64,000 bases of DNA from Mycolicibacterium neoaurum VKM Ac-1815D (GCF_000317305.3 NC_023036.2:5208001-5272000), one strand, 5' to 3'. Shown: positions 8,369-18,389, counted from the first letter of the stretch. Numbers and translations: made by a program. Notes: a model not told the origin generated them from the letters alone.

Positions 8369-9378
8369 TAGGTTGCGATGCCGAGAGCCTCGGCGAGGGC
8401 GGTGAGTTGGTTCACCTGCCAAGCCTCGAACGTCTCGGCGCCCGGCGCAATCGTTTCGGTGACATTCACCACCGGCACTCCGGCGGCCTCGGCGGCGGCG
8501 CGCACCTGCTCGGGCACCGAACCTTCGGTCTGGGTGTTGTAGATCAAGACATCGACACCCCGGTCGCCGAGCAGCCGCAGGAAGGCGTCGAGATCGGCCG
8601 GGGACGGATCGGTCTCGTTCGACGAGGCCACCTGGTAGCCCTGCGGGGTGCGATTCTGCAGCCCGAGGGTGGCGGCCATATCGTCGAAGAGGCTTTCGGT
8701 GGCCGCGTAGCTCTTGCCCGCGGCTCCGGCCTTGATCTTGTCGATGAGGGCGCGGTAGGGCTGCAGGGAGTCGGTGAACTCGGCCTGCTTACCTGCGAAA
8801 TACTCGCCGGCGGCCGGGGCCAGTTCGGTGAGCCTGGCGGTGACCGCCGCAGCGACATCGGTCACCGCGACGGGGCTGTACCAGGCGTGCGGATTGGCGC
8901 CGTCGCCATGATCGTGACCCTCGTGACCGGGCTGCTCGTGTCCGGGCTCGTCGTGACCGGCGCCGTCGTGATCGTGACCCTCGTGGTCACCGCCGAGTAT
9001 GTCGATGGCATTCACCACGGGCGCGTCGGGCGCCGTGCTCTGCGCGAGCTTGGTGGCCCACTCGTCGTAGTGCCCGCCGTTGACGACGACCAGTTGCGCG
9101 CCCTGGAAATCCGCGGCGTCCGAGGGCGCCGGTTCGAAGTCGTGCGGGTCCACCGACGAGCCGGCCAACACGGTGGTGACCTGCGCGCACGCGCCGCCGA
9201 GGGCCGAGACGATCTGCCCCCATTGGTCCACGCTGACGACCACCCGAACCGGGGTCGTCGGGCAAGCCCCGGTTGCCGCCGGCGATGCCGCCGGGGTCTG
9301 GTCACCGGAGCCACAGGCGGCCAGGGCGAACGGGAGTGCCAGCGCGATGGCGGCAAGCATGCGGGGCGTGTGCGTCAC
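8368..9378 (-). CDS. znuA: Zinc-binding lipoprotein ZnuA
   Basis: Membrane-anchored receptor that captures zinc for ZnuBC; 336 residues from GTG 9378. An ATG at 9402 is possible but lies inside the Zur box. No Shine-Dalgarno is visible, so a leaderless message is likely. The lipobox LAAC is at 19-22. Cluster A-I metal-receptor features: SVDPHDFEP with ligand His79, a His/Asp/Glu-rich loop at 132-157, NPHAWYSP with His164. The long His-rich loop is typical of zinc-specific receptors. Divergent from the COG0523 gene across a region with two Zur boxes. Confidence 0.92.
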   Translation of the reverse strand: MTHTPRMLAAIALALPFALAACGSGDQTPAASPAATGACPTTPVRVVVSVDQWGQIVSALGGACAQVTTVLAGSSVDPHDFEPAPSDAADFQGAQLVVVNGGHYDEWATKLAQSTAPDAPVVNAIDILGGDHEGHDHDGAGHDEPGHEQPGHEGHDHGDGANPHAWYSPVAVTDVAAAVTARLTELAPAAGEYFAGKQAEFTDSLQPYRALIDKIKAGAAGKSYAATESLFDDMAATLGLQNRTPQGYQVASSNETDPSPADLDAFLRLLGDRGVDVLIYNTQTEGSVPEQVRAAAEAAGVPVVNVTETIAPGAETFEAWQVNQLTALAEALGIAT

Positions 9379-9386
9379 AGCGATAA

Positions 9387-9401
9387 CGATAACCGTTTGC
9401 A
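9387..9401 (-). promoter_or_regulatory. Zur box upstream of znuA
   Basis: Read on the minus strand the 15-mer is TGCAAACGGTTATCG, an imperfect 7-1-7 palindrome resembling the actinobacterial Zur pattern TGAAAATGATTTTCA. It ends 8 bases before the proposed znuA start, a position that would cover the promoter or transcript start. Confidence 0.7.
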
Positions 9402-9432
9402 TTAATCGCCGTCGAATCGGAGGATACTTTAT

Positions 9433-9447
9433 TGATAATCATTTTCA
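9433..9447 (+). promoter_or_regulatory. Zur box upstream of the COG0523 GTPase gene
   Basis: TGATAATCATTTTCA is a good 7-1-7 match to the Zur pattern. It runs almost directly into the ribosome site TTAAGGAG; the ATG is at 9460. It is the best-formed box in this intergenic region. Confidence 0.85.
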
Positions 9448-9459
9448 TTAAGGAGTGAC

Positions 9460-10596
<1,137 letters not shown>

Positions 10597-10606
10597 ACAA
10601 CAGCCG

Positions 10607-10640
10607 AACGGCCCGGCGGGAAGTAACCCGCCGGGCCGTT
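10607..10640. terminator. Bidirectional intrinsic terminator
   Basis: A 14-bp perfect stem (arms 10607-10620 and 10627-10640) with loop AAGTAA. It separates the COG0523 gene from the convergent aztD, whose stop is 15 bases further on. The arms begin with AA and end with TT, so it can serve both strands. Confidence 0.85.
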
Positions 10641-10654
10641 CTGCACGCTGGGGA

Positions 10655-11860
10655 TCAGTGGTCGTGGCCGACCGCCCCGCTCAGCTCGTTGGGCGTCTGC
10701 TCCAACGTGACCGATTCGGTGACGGTGCCACCGGCCAGATCGACCAGGTGGATCTGCTTGGTCGCCGGATCGGAGACGTACACGGCGTCCCCTCGGGTGA
10801 ATACGGCCGGAGCGGGCTGCTGCCAGTCGTCGGGCTCGGTCCAAGGCCCGGTCACGGCGATCGATTTCACCAGGTCGCCGGTGACGGGGTCGAAGACGTG
10901 CAGCTTGCCGTCGGTGCCCATGATCAGCGCCTCGGCCTGCGGGCCGCGCCCGAGTGACCGGAACCAGTAGCTGACCCCGGCCGGCAGCCGGACGATCTTC
11001 ATCTGATCGGAGACGGTATCGATGAGTGCGAACTGCTCGGGGCGCTCATGTTCGGCATCGGCGTCGATCTTCATGTCTCCCAACACCACCGGCGAGTCCT
11101 CGTGACCACGGGTGTTGCCGACCCGGCCATAGGGTGTCGGGCTGGCGATCTTGGTGAATCGGCCGTCGGCGAACGTGATCACGCCGTTCTCGCAACCCAG
11201 GATCACCACCTCGTCGGCCGCTACCGCCTCACCGTGCACGCCCGGGCAGTCCTGGTTGCCTGCGATCTCCCGATCCCCCTGCAGCGCAACGGCACCGGTC
11301 CTGGTATCTGGGTTGCCCCTGGTCTCCAGAAGTGTGCCGTCCGAGAGGATCACCGCGACGCCATGGTGCGGCTCCGGCGTCGTGAAGGTCCGTGTCGGCG
11401 GCAGGCCGCCCTTCTCCAGATCGTGCGGGTCGAAGGCGATGATCTCACCGGTACCGTCGTCGAACAGGACGGTGTTCTCCCCATGGGGGGTGACGTGACC
11501 GGCATCGACGGCGGGGAAGGAGTCCTCGGTCAGCCGGCCGCTCGCCGCATCGAGAATTCGGAAGCCCGCACTGGTGGTGACCAGGACATGCGCGCTGTCG
11601 CCGGCCGGGTTGACGCGCAGGAATCCGTCGAGCGGAATGTCCTGTTTGACTTCCAGTGTGCGTCCATCGAGCACATAGAGCCCGCCGTCATACGTGGTGA
11701 CCAGCGGCTCGACGATCGGCACATTCGCCGCGGCCGACTCCGAGGCGCCGCTGGACGTGGCGGGGCCGCCTGCATTGTCGGCGCCGGATGAGCATGCTGT
11801 GAGCGCAGCCGCCGCACACGTCACGGCTCCGACGCGGTACATCCACCGCGAGTGGGACAT
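10655..11860 (-). CDS. aztD: Zinc metallochaperone lipoprotein AztD
   Basis: Extracytoplasmic beta-propeller lipoprotein, 401 residues, expected to hold zinc and hand it to the receptor AztC. The lipobox LTAC at 20-23 gives a membrane anchor. Repeated blade-like segments (GGLYVLDGRTLEV, GFRILDAASGRL, KLHVFDPVTGDLV, QIHLVDLAGGTV) run through the protein. AztD-type metal motifs are present as PHHG at 164-167 and VHGEA at 208-212, and the protein ends in GHDH. The family's upstream DHGDH-type motif is absent here but present in the permease fusion two genes upstream. GGAG (on the minus strand, within 11865-11872) supports the start. It is the last gene of the aztB-aztC-aztD run. Confidence 0.85.
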   Translation of the reverse strand: MSHSRWMYRVGAVTCAAAALTACSSGADNAGGPATSSGASESAAANVPIVEPLVTTYDGGLYVLDGRTLEVKQDIPLDGFLRVNPAGDSAHVLVTTSAGFRILDAASGRLTEDSFPAVDAGHVTPHGENTVLFDDGTGEIIAFDPHDLEKGGLPPTRTFTTPEPHHGVAVILSDGTLLETRGNPDTRTGAVALQGDREIAGNQDCPGVHGEAVAADEVVILGCENGVITFADGRFTKIASPTPYGRVGNTRGHEDSPVVLGDMKIDADAEHERPEQFALIDTVSDQMKIVRLPAGVSYWFRSLGRGPQAEALIMGTDGKLHVFDPVTGDLVKSIAVTGPWTEPDDWQQPAPAVFTRGDAVYVSDPATKQIHLVDLAGGTVTESVTLEQTPNELSGAVGHDH

Positions 11861-11880
11861 TTTCGCTCCTTTTCTGGCTG

Positions 11881-12786
11881 CTATCGCAGGCCGGTGACGA
11901 TGGCGTCGGTGTTGGCGCGCATCATGTCCAGATAGGTGGCACCCGGAGTACCTGGTGCAGAGAGGGATTCGCTGTAGAGCCCGATGATGCGCACGCGCAC
12001 GCCGGCGTCCTCGGCCAGCACGCGAGCGAGTTTGTCCGGCTGAGACGAATCCACGAAGATCGCAGGCACCCGGGCGTCCTCGATGGCACCCACCAGCGAC
12101 TGCAGATCCGACGGACTGGGGGCGGCCAGGGTGGTTCCGCTGGGCACCACTGCGCCGATGACCTGGAAACCGAACCGCTGCGCCAGGTATCCGAGCACAT
12201 GGTGGTTGGTGACCAGCTTGCGGCGATCGGCCTGCAGCGTCGCGAACGCGTCCAGCATGTACCGGTCGAGTGCGCGCAGCTGCTCGCGATAGGCATCGGC
12301 GTTGCGGGACAGCGCCTCCCGGTCGATACCGGCGACGTCTCGCAGCAAGGCCTGTTCGATGACGTCGACGGCGGTGACCATGCGTTGCGGATCCGTCCAG
12401 AAGTGCGGGTCCGGCGTGCCTGCGCTCTCTCCGTCGGTATAGCGGATCGGGTCGATGTGCTCACCGACCGCGATCGTCGAGGCACCCTGGGCGGCCGCGG
12501 TTTCCACGTTTCGGACGAGATTCTCTTCCAGGCCCAGACCGTTGTGGACGATCAGCGCGGCATCGTTCATGGCGGCGGCGTCCTGGGCGGAGATCCCGAA
12601 GGAGTGCGGGTCGGCGCCCGCGTGCATGAGCACCCGGACAGGTGCGGTATCGCCGACGATATTGCGCACGACATCGCCGAGGATGTTCGTGGTGACCACG
12701 ATGGCACCACGACCAGTGGACTGGCCGCCGCACCCGGCGATCAACACCCCGACGAGGGTCAGCAGCAGCGTGAGGAGGCGCCTCAC
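11881..12786 (-). CDS. aztC: Zinc-binding lipoprotein AztC
   Basis: Cluster A-I metal receptor, 301 residues. Lipobox IAGC at 16-19. Ligand candidates are His61 (GADPHSF), His128 (TPDPHFWTDP) and His195/196 (VTNHHVLGY), plus an acidic ligand near FVDSSQPDK. It lacks the long His-rich loop of ZnuA, which fits AztC-type receptors that receive zinc from AztD. Its ATG overlaps the stop of the permease fusion by 4 bases (ATGA), and aztD follows 20 bases after its stop, so the three are one operon. Confidence 0.88.
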   Translation of the reverse strand: MRRLLTLLLTLVGVLIAGCGGQSTGRGAIVVTTNILGDVVRNIVGDTAPVRVLMHAGADPHSFGISAQDAAAMNDAALIVHNGLGLEENLVRNVETAAAQGASTIAVGEHIDPIRYTDGESAGTPDPHFWTDPQRMVTAVDVIEQALLRDVAGIDREALSRNADAYREQLRALDRYMLDAFATLQADRRKLVTNHHVLGYLAQRFGFQVIGAVVPSGTTLAAPSPSDLQSLVGAIEDARVPAIFVDSSQPDKLARVLAEDAGVRVRIIGLYSESLSAPGTPGATYLDMMRANTDAIVTGLR

Positions 12787-14771
12787 CGACCGGCCTCCAC
12801 CATCAGACCCGGACTCACGTCGGTCCGCAAGGTGCGCGCGATCCGCAACCCGTCGGCATAGTCGATCTCGTACACCTCATGCGCGTCGGCATTGTTGACA
12901 TACGCGCGATCGGAATCGATCTCGATCACCGGCTGGAGCCCCGATCGGGAGACTCCGTCGGCAAACAGGGGAATCCGAGCCGTCTCTGCGCGGGTCGTCG
13001 CGTCGTGCGCACTGAGTGCACCGTCGCGGTGCAACACCAGGATGGTGCCGTCACCGGCGGTGTTCGCCGCCACCGCGTCGGCGATCGGCAGCACCGTCCA
13101 CTCCCGTTGCCTGCTGTCGAGCATCCAGACCGTCCCGTCGGCGACACCGGCGACGACATCGGCGCGGGCTCGGTGCTGCATGCGCGTGGGTCGTTGCGCC
13201 GGCGCGTCGGCCGGGTACGGGGCGACCGTCACGGTCAGGTTCTTCTCGCCACCGGTGATCCGGATGGCGCCGCCGGCACATCCGAACAGCACGGCGCGCC
13301 GGGTGGGCACGGCCCACGAGGCCTGTCGGCACGCACCCGGGACCGCGACGCTGCCGCCCGCATCGGTGACCCAGATCCGGCCGTCGGTGGTGACGGTGAC
13401 CACCCGAGCGCCGTACGGCGCCACCGCGGCGGCGTCGGCCGGCAGTTCCAACGGCGATTGCTGCACTGACTTCTGGCCGAGCGGCTCACGCATCAGCAGT
13501 TGCGTCGCACCGGCTTCGGAGCGGACGGCGACCGTCGAGTTGCTCGCGGCGACGGAGGCCACCGGCACGTCCAGCGTCGCCACCTGGGCAGGGGTGCCTG
13601 CGAAGTAGTGGTAGTGATCGCCGTGATCGAAAGTCCATGCGCCGGAATCGATCACCGTGGTCCGCGTACCGGTCCGCAGATAGGCGAAGCGGCTGTCACC
13701 GGCCACCGCGTCGACGGGTCCATAGGCGCCTATGCGTGTCTCGGCCTCGTTGACGGCATCGTAGACCGACACCTCGCCGGTCGACGGATCGACGAGGACC
13801 AGTTTGGTGAGCGGTCCGTCGGCCTCCCTGGCGCCGTCCTCGACGGTGACCCCATCCGCCGTCGCGGCCGACGGCGTGGACTCCGGTGTCGTGGTGTCCG
13901 TGGCACAACCGGTGATGACGCAACCGACCGCCGTGACGGCCGCGGCCGTCACCCAGCGGGCGCGCAACCGGGTGAGCAGCGCCGAGGCGAAGAACAGCAG
14001 TACCGCCACCGCGGCGATGGTGGCGCCGCCCGCGGTGCCGGCGTGCCAGGAGATGAGCAGGCCGAGGTAGACCGCGACCGTACCGAGTACGGCCGCGAGC
14101 GCCATGATGCGCGGGATCGAGCGTGCCCACAGCAGGGCCGCGGCCGGTGGTGCCACCAGCAGCCCGAGCACCAGCAGTGTGCCCACGACATGGAAGGAGG
14201 CCACCATCGCCACCGCCATCAATACGGTCAGCACCGGAATCGCCAGGTTCGGGCGCAGCCTCAGCGTCGCGGCCTTACGCGGATCGAAGGTGACCGCCAC
14301 GAAGGCGCGGTGTCCGATGACCACCGCGATGAGCGTCAGCACCAGCGCCGTACCCAGGATCAGCAGATCGGTTGCCCGGACGGCGAATACATCGCCGAAC
14401 AGGAAGCCGGTGAGGTCGACGGCGAAGCTCTGCGACCGCGACACCACGATGACGCCGAGTGCGAGCATGCCTACCAGCAGCAGTCCGATGCCGGTATCCG
14501 AGGACAGCCTCGGCGACCGGCCGATCGCGGCCACCCCGACGGCCATGACAAGTGCGGCGACCAACCCGCCGGCCATCAGGCTGACACCGAGCAATGCCGC
14601 GATGGCCACCCCCGGCAGCATGCCGTGTGTCATGGCCTCCCCCAAGAAGACGCTGCGCCGCAACAAAACCCAGCATCCGACCAAGGAGCACAGCCACGCG
14701 GCGATGAATCCGGCGACCAGCGCCCGCAATACCATCTCCGCCTGGAAGGGTTCTGTGAGCCAGGACGTCAT
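12783..14771 (-). CDS. aztB: AztB zinc permease fused to an AztD-like beta-propeller
   Basis: A single open frame with two parts (numbered here from the GTG at 14780, 665 residues). Residues 1-275 are an ABC-3 permease with multiple membrane segments and the family stretches SVFLGEAMTHGMLPGVAIA and VVGTLLVLGLLVAPPAAA. Residues 277-292 look like a lipoprotein signal (hydrophobic run, then VITGC), and 300-665 form a propeller-like domain with DHGDHYHYF at 385-393, an AztD-type zinc motif. Either a true fusion or a permease frame running into a lipoprotein frame that starts at an internal GTG (13952). No good Shine-Dalgarno precedes that GTG. ATG 14771 is preferred over GTG 14780. Divergent from aztA across a Zur box. 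Confidence 0.82.
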   Translation of the reverse strand: MTSWLTEPFQAEMVLRALVAGFIAAWLCSLVGCWVLLRRSVFLGEAMTHGMLPGVAIAALLGVSLMAGGLVAALVMAVGVAAIGRSPRLSSDTGIGLLLVGMLALGVIVVSRSQSFAVDLTGFLFGDVFAVRATDLLILGTALVLTLIAVVIGHRAFVAVTFDPRKAATLRLRPNLAIPVLTVLMAVAMVASFHVVGTLLVLGLLVAPPAAALLWARSIPRIMALAAVLGTVAVYLGLLISWHAGTAGGATIAAVAVLLFFASALLTRLRARWVTAAAVTAVGCVITGCATDTTTPESTPSAATADGVTVEDGAREADGPLTKLVLVDPSTGEVSVYDAVNEAETRIGAYGPVDAVAGDSRFAYLRTGTRTTVIDSGAWTFDHGDHYHYFAGTPAQVATLDVPVASVAASNSTVAVRSEAGATQLLMREPLGQKSVQQSPLELPADAAAVAPYGARVVTVTTDGRIWVTDAGGSVAVPGACRQASWAVPTRRAVLFGCAGGAIRITGGEKNLTVTVAPYPADAPAQRPTRMQHRARADVVAGVADGTVWMLDSRQREWTVLPIADAVAANTAGDGTILVLHRDGALSAHDATTRAETARIPLFADGVSRSGLQPVIEIDSDRAYVNNADAHEVYEIDYADGLRIARTLRTDVSPGLMVEAGR

Positions 14772-14792
14772 GCCGTACACTACTATCAGTAA

Positions 14793-14807
14793 TGACTATC
14801 ATTTTCA
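14793..14807. promoter_or_regulatory. Zur box between aztB and aztA
   Basis: TGACTATCATTTTCA, a 7-1-7 palindrome-like match to the Zur pattern. It lies between the divergent aztB and aztA starts and can control both. On the + strand it is followed by AATAAGG, the aztA ribosome site. Confidence 0.82.
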
Positions 14808-14821
14808 ATAAGGTGACACCG

Positions 14822-15454
14822 GTGACGTCACCCATCACCGTGTCATCGGTGACCTTCGGCTACTGCGGCACAACGGTTTTCCGAGACCTCACGTTGTCCG
14901 TCACGCCCGCAACCGTCACCGCGATCGTCGGTTCCAACGGGTGCGGGAAGTCGACGCTGCTCGCGCTGCTCGCCGGTATCCACGCCCCGGACACCGGGAC
15001 GGTCGGCGTCGCGGCCACCGATATTGCGCTCGCGGTCCAGCGCAGTGCGGTCACCGATTCGTTCCCGCTCACCGCGGCCGAAGCCGTCATGATGGGCCGC
15101 TGGCGCCGACTCGGTTTGTTGCGCCGCCCTCGCGCGATCGATCGGGCGGTGGTCGAGCACTGCCTGACCGAACTCGGCCTCGCCGATCTGCGCGACCGCA
15201 CGCTCGGCGAACTGTCCGGCGGGCAACGCCAGCGTGTTCTGCTCGCCCAGGCCTTCGCCCAGCAGGCTCCCCTGGTGTTACTCGACGAGCCGACCACCGG
15301 GCTCGACCGGGAATCGGCCACCACGGTGATCGGGTACCTCACCCAGCTGGCCGGGGCGGGCTCGACGATCATCGCGGCGACCCACGACCCGGCGGTGATC
15401 GCGGCCGCACATCACCGCATCGACCTCGACGAACATCGGCGCGCACTAGGCTGA
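14822..15454 (+). CDS. aztA: Zinc ABC transporter ATPase AztA
   Basis: ATPase for the Azt importer, 210 residues from GTG 14822. An ATG at 14792 would put the Zur box inside the coding region; AAGG (14810-14813) sits 8 bases before GTG 14822, so the later start is preferred. Walker A GSNGCGKST at 37-45, signature LSGGQRQR near 135, Walker B LVLLDEP, and H-loop IIAATHDP are intact. It is the only azt gene on the plus strand, divergent from aztB. pxpA follows 5 bases after the stop, so both are probably in one Zur-controlled message. Confidence 0.88.
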   Translation: MTSPITVSSVTFGYCGTTVFRDLTLSVTPATVTAIVGSNGCGKSTLLALLAGIHAPDTGTVGVAATDIALAVQRSAVTDSFPLTAAEAVMMGRWRRLGLLRRPRAIDRAVVEHCLTELGLADLRDRTLGELSGGQRQRVLLAQAFAQQAPLVLLDEPTTGLDRESATTVIGYLTQLAGAGSTIIAATHDPAVIAAAHHRIDLDEHRRALG

Positions 15455-15459
15455 GGGCC

Positions 15460-16224
15460 GTGACCGTGGCACATGTCGATCTCAACGCCGACCTCGGCGA
15501 GGGATTCGGGGTATGGCGGCTCGGCGACGACGACGCCATGCTCGATATCGTCACCTCGGCCAATGTGGCATGCGGCTTCCACGCCGGCGACCCGGCCGGC
15601 CTGCTGAGGGTCTGCCGGGCCGCCGCCGATCGCGGAGTCCGTATCGGCGCCCAGGTCGGCTACCGAGACCTGGCCGGGTTCGGGCGGCGATTCATCGACG
15701 CCGACCCCGCCGAACTGACCGCCGAGATCATCTATCAGATCGGCGCATTGTCCGCACTGGCCGCCGCGGCGGGCAGCACGGTGTCCTACGTCAAACCCCA
15801 TGGGGCGTTGTACAACTCGATCGTCACGCACGAGGCTCAGGCACACGCCGTCGCGCAGGCCGTCCACGCGGTCAACCCTGCGCTACCGGTACTCGGACTG
15901 GCGGGTTCGGTGTTCTTCGACGCCGCCGAACAGTTGGGTCTGCGCACCGTCGCCGAGGCTTTCGCCGACCGGGCCTATCAACCAAACGGCCGGCTGGTGT
16001 CCCGGCGCGAACCGGGTGCGGTGCTCCACGATGCCACCGCGATCGCCGAACGGGTGCACACCATGGTCGTTGCCGGCACGGTGACCGCGGTGGACGGCAC
16101 GGACATCCCGGTGACCGTGGAATCGGTGTGCGTACACGGTGATTCACCCGGCGCGTTGCTCACCGCCACCGCGGTGCGGGACCGCCTGATCGCCGCCGGC
16201 GTGCGGCCGGCACCGTTCAGCTAG
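15460..16224 (+). CDS. pxpA: 5-oxoprolinase subunit PxpA (LamB/YcsF family)
   Basis: 254-residue protein of the LamB/YcsF family, which acts with PxpB and PxpC to hydrolyse 5-oxoproline to glutamate with ATP. Family hallmarks: DLNADLGEGFG at the N-terminus, SANVACGFHAGDP near 38-50, GAQVGYRDLAGFGRR, and YVKPHGALYN near 110-119, giving metal/substrate His and Asp residues. GAGGG (15453-15457) precedes the GTG start. No pxpB or pxpC is nearby. It begins 5 bases after the aztA stop and its end overlaps ctpC tail to tail by 8 bases. Confidence 0.9.
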   Translation: MTVAHVDLNADLGEGFGVWRLGDDDAMLDIVTSANVACGFHAGDPAGLLRVCRAAADRGVRIGAQVGYRDLAGFGRRFIDADPAELTAEIIYQIGALSALAAAAGSTVSYVKPHGALYNSIVTHEAQAHAVAQAVHAVNPALPVLGLAGSVFFDAAEQLGLRTVAEAFADRAYQPNGRLVSRREPGAVLHDATAIAERVHTMVVAGTVTAVDGTDIPVTVESVCVHGDSPGALLTATAVRDRLIAAGVRPAPFS

Positions 16225-18370
16225 CCGACTCGCGCTCCAACTCGTAGCGGATCAGCCGAGAGCTGTTGGCCACCACCGCAACCGACGAGGCGTTGTGCAG
16301 GACGGCGGCCAGCACCGGCGACAGGGCGCCACCGGCGCCGATAAGCAAGCCGATGGCGTTGACCGCAATCGACATCGCGTAGTTCTGTCGGATGACGTCC
16401 ACGGCGCGGCCACCGAGGTTGCGCACGTCGAGCAGCCGGTTGAGATCGTCACTGGCCAGCGCCACGTCGGCGGTCTCGACCGCCACATCGGTGCCGCCGA
16501 GACCCATCGCGATGCCGATATCGGCCTCGGCCAAGGCCGGAGCATCGTTGACACCGTCGCCAACCATGGCCACCGTGTATCCCTCGTCACGCAGCCGGCG
16601 CACGACGGCGAGCTTGTCCTCGGGCAGTACCTCGGCCTGCCACTCGTCGATACCCAGTTCCGCGGCCACGACGGCGGCGGTGTCGGGATGGTCGCCGGTC
16701 AGCATGACGATGCGGCTGACACCGTTGGCGCGCAACCGCTGCAGCACCGCGGCCGACTCCGGGCGGATCTCGTCGCGCAGGCTGATCAAACCGACCAACT
16801 GCCCGTCGACGGCCAAGAGCAACGGAGTCTCGGACTGCTTACGCAGGGTGTCCACCCACTCGGCGGCCTTCGCGCTCACCTCGACCTGTTCGCGGCGCAA
16901 CAGCGACGGGCTGCCTAGCAGCAGCGTGCGACCGTCGGCGATGGTCCGCATGCCCAGCCCGACGAGCACCTCACACTCTTCGTGCGGCGGGATCTCGATA
17001 TGCCGTTCCTGGGTGGACCGGATGACTGCCTCGGCCAGCGGATGCCTGGAGTGGATCTCCGAGCTCGCCGCGTAGGCCAGCACCTGTTCGGGCTGCCAAT
17101 CCTGATGGAAGGCAACGAGGTTGGTGACGACCGGACGGCCCACCGTCAGCGTTCCGGTCTTGTCGAACACCACCGCGTCGACCCGGCCGGCCTCCTCCAG
17201 ATGCGAGCCACCCTTGATCAGGATTCCGCGCCGCGCTCCGTTGCCGATGGCCGCACTGATCGCCGTCGGTGTCGACAATCCCACCGCACACGGGCAGGCC
17301 ACCAGCAGCATTGTCATGGCCCGGCGGACATCCCTGGTCACCACCAGGGTGAGCGCGGACAGCAGGAAGGATGCCGGCACGAAACGCCGCGAGAAGCTCT
17401 CGCCGACGGTCTGGATCGGGGCGCGGTGCTGGTGGGCCTCCTCGACCCTGGCGATGATCCGCCCGATGGTGGTCTCGTTGCCCACCGCCTCGGCGCGGAT
17501 CACCAGCCGCCCGCGCACCACGACCGATCCGGCAAAGACGCGCGCCGGGGCGGTGACCGCCACCGGAAGGTTCTCCCCCGTGATCGCCGACTGGTCGATG
17601 ATGGCTTCGCCGTCGACCACCACGCCGTCGATCGGCAACGCCACCTGGTCGTGGATCACGACCTCGTCGCCGATCCGCAGTTCGGCGGTGGCGATCTCGA
17701 CCTCGGTACCGTCGTCGAGGCGCACCCAGGCGGTGTCCTGGTTGCCCTGCAGCAGGTTGGTGATCGCGCGCCGCGTCCGGCGCAGGGTCAGGTCCTGCAG
17801 GTACTCGCCGATGTTCAGCAGCCACAGCACGGTGAGCGCGACGACGTTCTCCCGCAGCACCAGGCTCGCCAACGTTGCCGCACTGACCAGCACGTCGGTG
17901 CCCGCGGTGCGTCCGCCGCGCAGTGTCCGCAACGCGCCGCGCAGGAACGGGTAACCGGTGAAGATCGTGACACCGGTGGCCGCCAGCCTGCTCGTCGGGC
18001 CGAGCAGTGGCGGGCGGGCGAAGACGTAGCGTCGTATCCCGAGCAGCACGAGTGCGGCACCGCCGACCGTCATACGCAGCACATCGGCATTGGTGACATC
18101 GGCCGAGCGCGGCATCCGTGCGGGCAAAAGGTCCGTGGCGACCGCGGTGGCGGCGTCGATGGCGGCGAACACGGACGCCTTGTCACACCGCTTCGGCGAG
18201 TACCAGACGACGATCGACGCGGTCCGCGGGTAGGCGTGCACGGCCCGCACACCCGCCACCTGCTCCACCGCATCCTCGATGGCCACCGCGCGTCGAATGT
18301 CACCGCGAAACCAGTCGGCACGCAACCGGATTCGCCCGCCGGCGTCAGAGATGACGGTCAATGCCGCCAT
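16217..18370 (-). CDS. ctpC: Metal-transporting P1B-type ATPase CtpC
   Basis: Inner-membrane cation exporter, 717 residues; M. tuberculosis CtpC is implicated in zinc resistance and manganese supply to secreted proteins. Visible motifs: TGEN at 264-267, the membrane metal site CPC at 359-361, phosphorylation motif DKTGT at 403-407, HP in SRHPLAEAV, and GDGVNDAPAL near 640. The N-terminal region is an HMA-like fold without a CxxC metal site, as in the CtpC group. ATG 18370 matches the usual CtpC start. pacL1 lies 19 bases upstream in the same direction. Confidence 0.93.
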   Translation of the reverse strand: MAALTVISDAGGRIRLRADWFRGDIRRAVAIEDAVEQVAGVRAVHAYPRTASIVVWYSPKRCDKASVFAAIDAATAVATDLLPARMPRSADVTNADVLRMTVGGAALVLLGIRRYVFARPPLLGPTSRLAATGVTIFTGYPFLRGALRTLRGGRTAGTDVLVSAATLASLVLRENVVALTVLWLLNIGEYLQDLTLRRTRRAITNLLQGNQDTAWVRLDDGTEVEIATAELRIGDEVVIHDQVALPIDGVVVDGEAIIDQSAITGENLPVAVTAPARVFAGSVVVRGRLVIRAEAVGNETTIGRIIARVEEAHQHRAPIQTVGESFSRRFVPASFLLSALTLVVTRDVRRAMTMLLVACPCAVGLSTPTAISAAIGNGARRGILIKGGSHLEEAGRVDAVVFDKTGTLTVGRPVVTNLVAFHQDWQPEQVLAYAASSEIHSRHPLAEAVIRSTQERHIEIPPHEECEVLVGLGMRTIADGRTLLLGSPSLLRREQVEVSAKAAEWVDTLRKQSETPLLLAVDGQLVGLISLRDEIRPESAAVLQRLRANGVSRIVMLTGDHPDTAAVVAAELGIDEWQAEVLPEDKLAVVRRLRDEGYTVAMVGDGVNDAPALAEADIGIAMGLGGTDVAVETADVALASDDLNRLLDVRNLGGRAVDVIRQNYAMSIAVNAIGLLIGAGGALSPVLAAVLHNASSVAVVANSSRLIRYELERESAS

Positions 18371-18389
18371 ATCGGTCAACAGCTCGCGA

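Noticed and set aside
13950..13970. Ribosome site for a separate lipoprotein inside the aztB frame
   Set aside because: The GTG at 13952 has no GGAGG-like sequence just upstream, so a single fused product is preferred.
13500..14792. 430-codon open frame opposite the aztB fusion
   Set aside because: Arg/Gly/Gln-rich composition typical of an antisense frame; no motifs, and it would end in the Zur box region.
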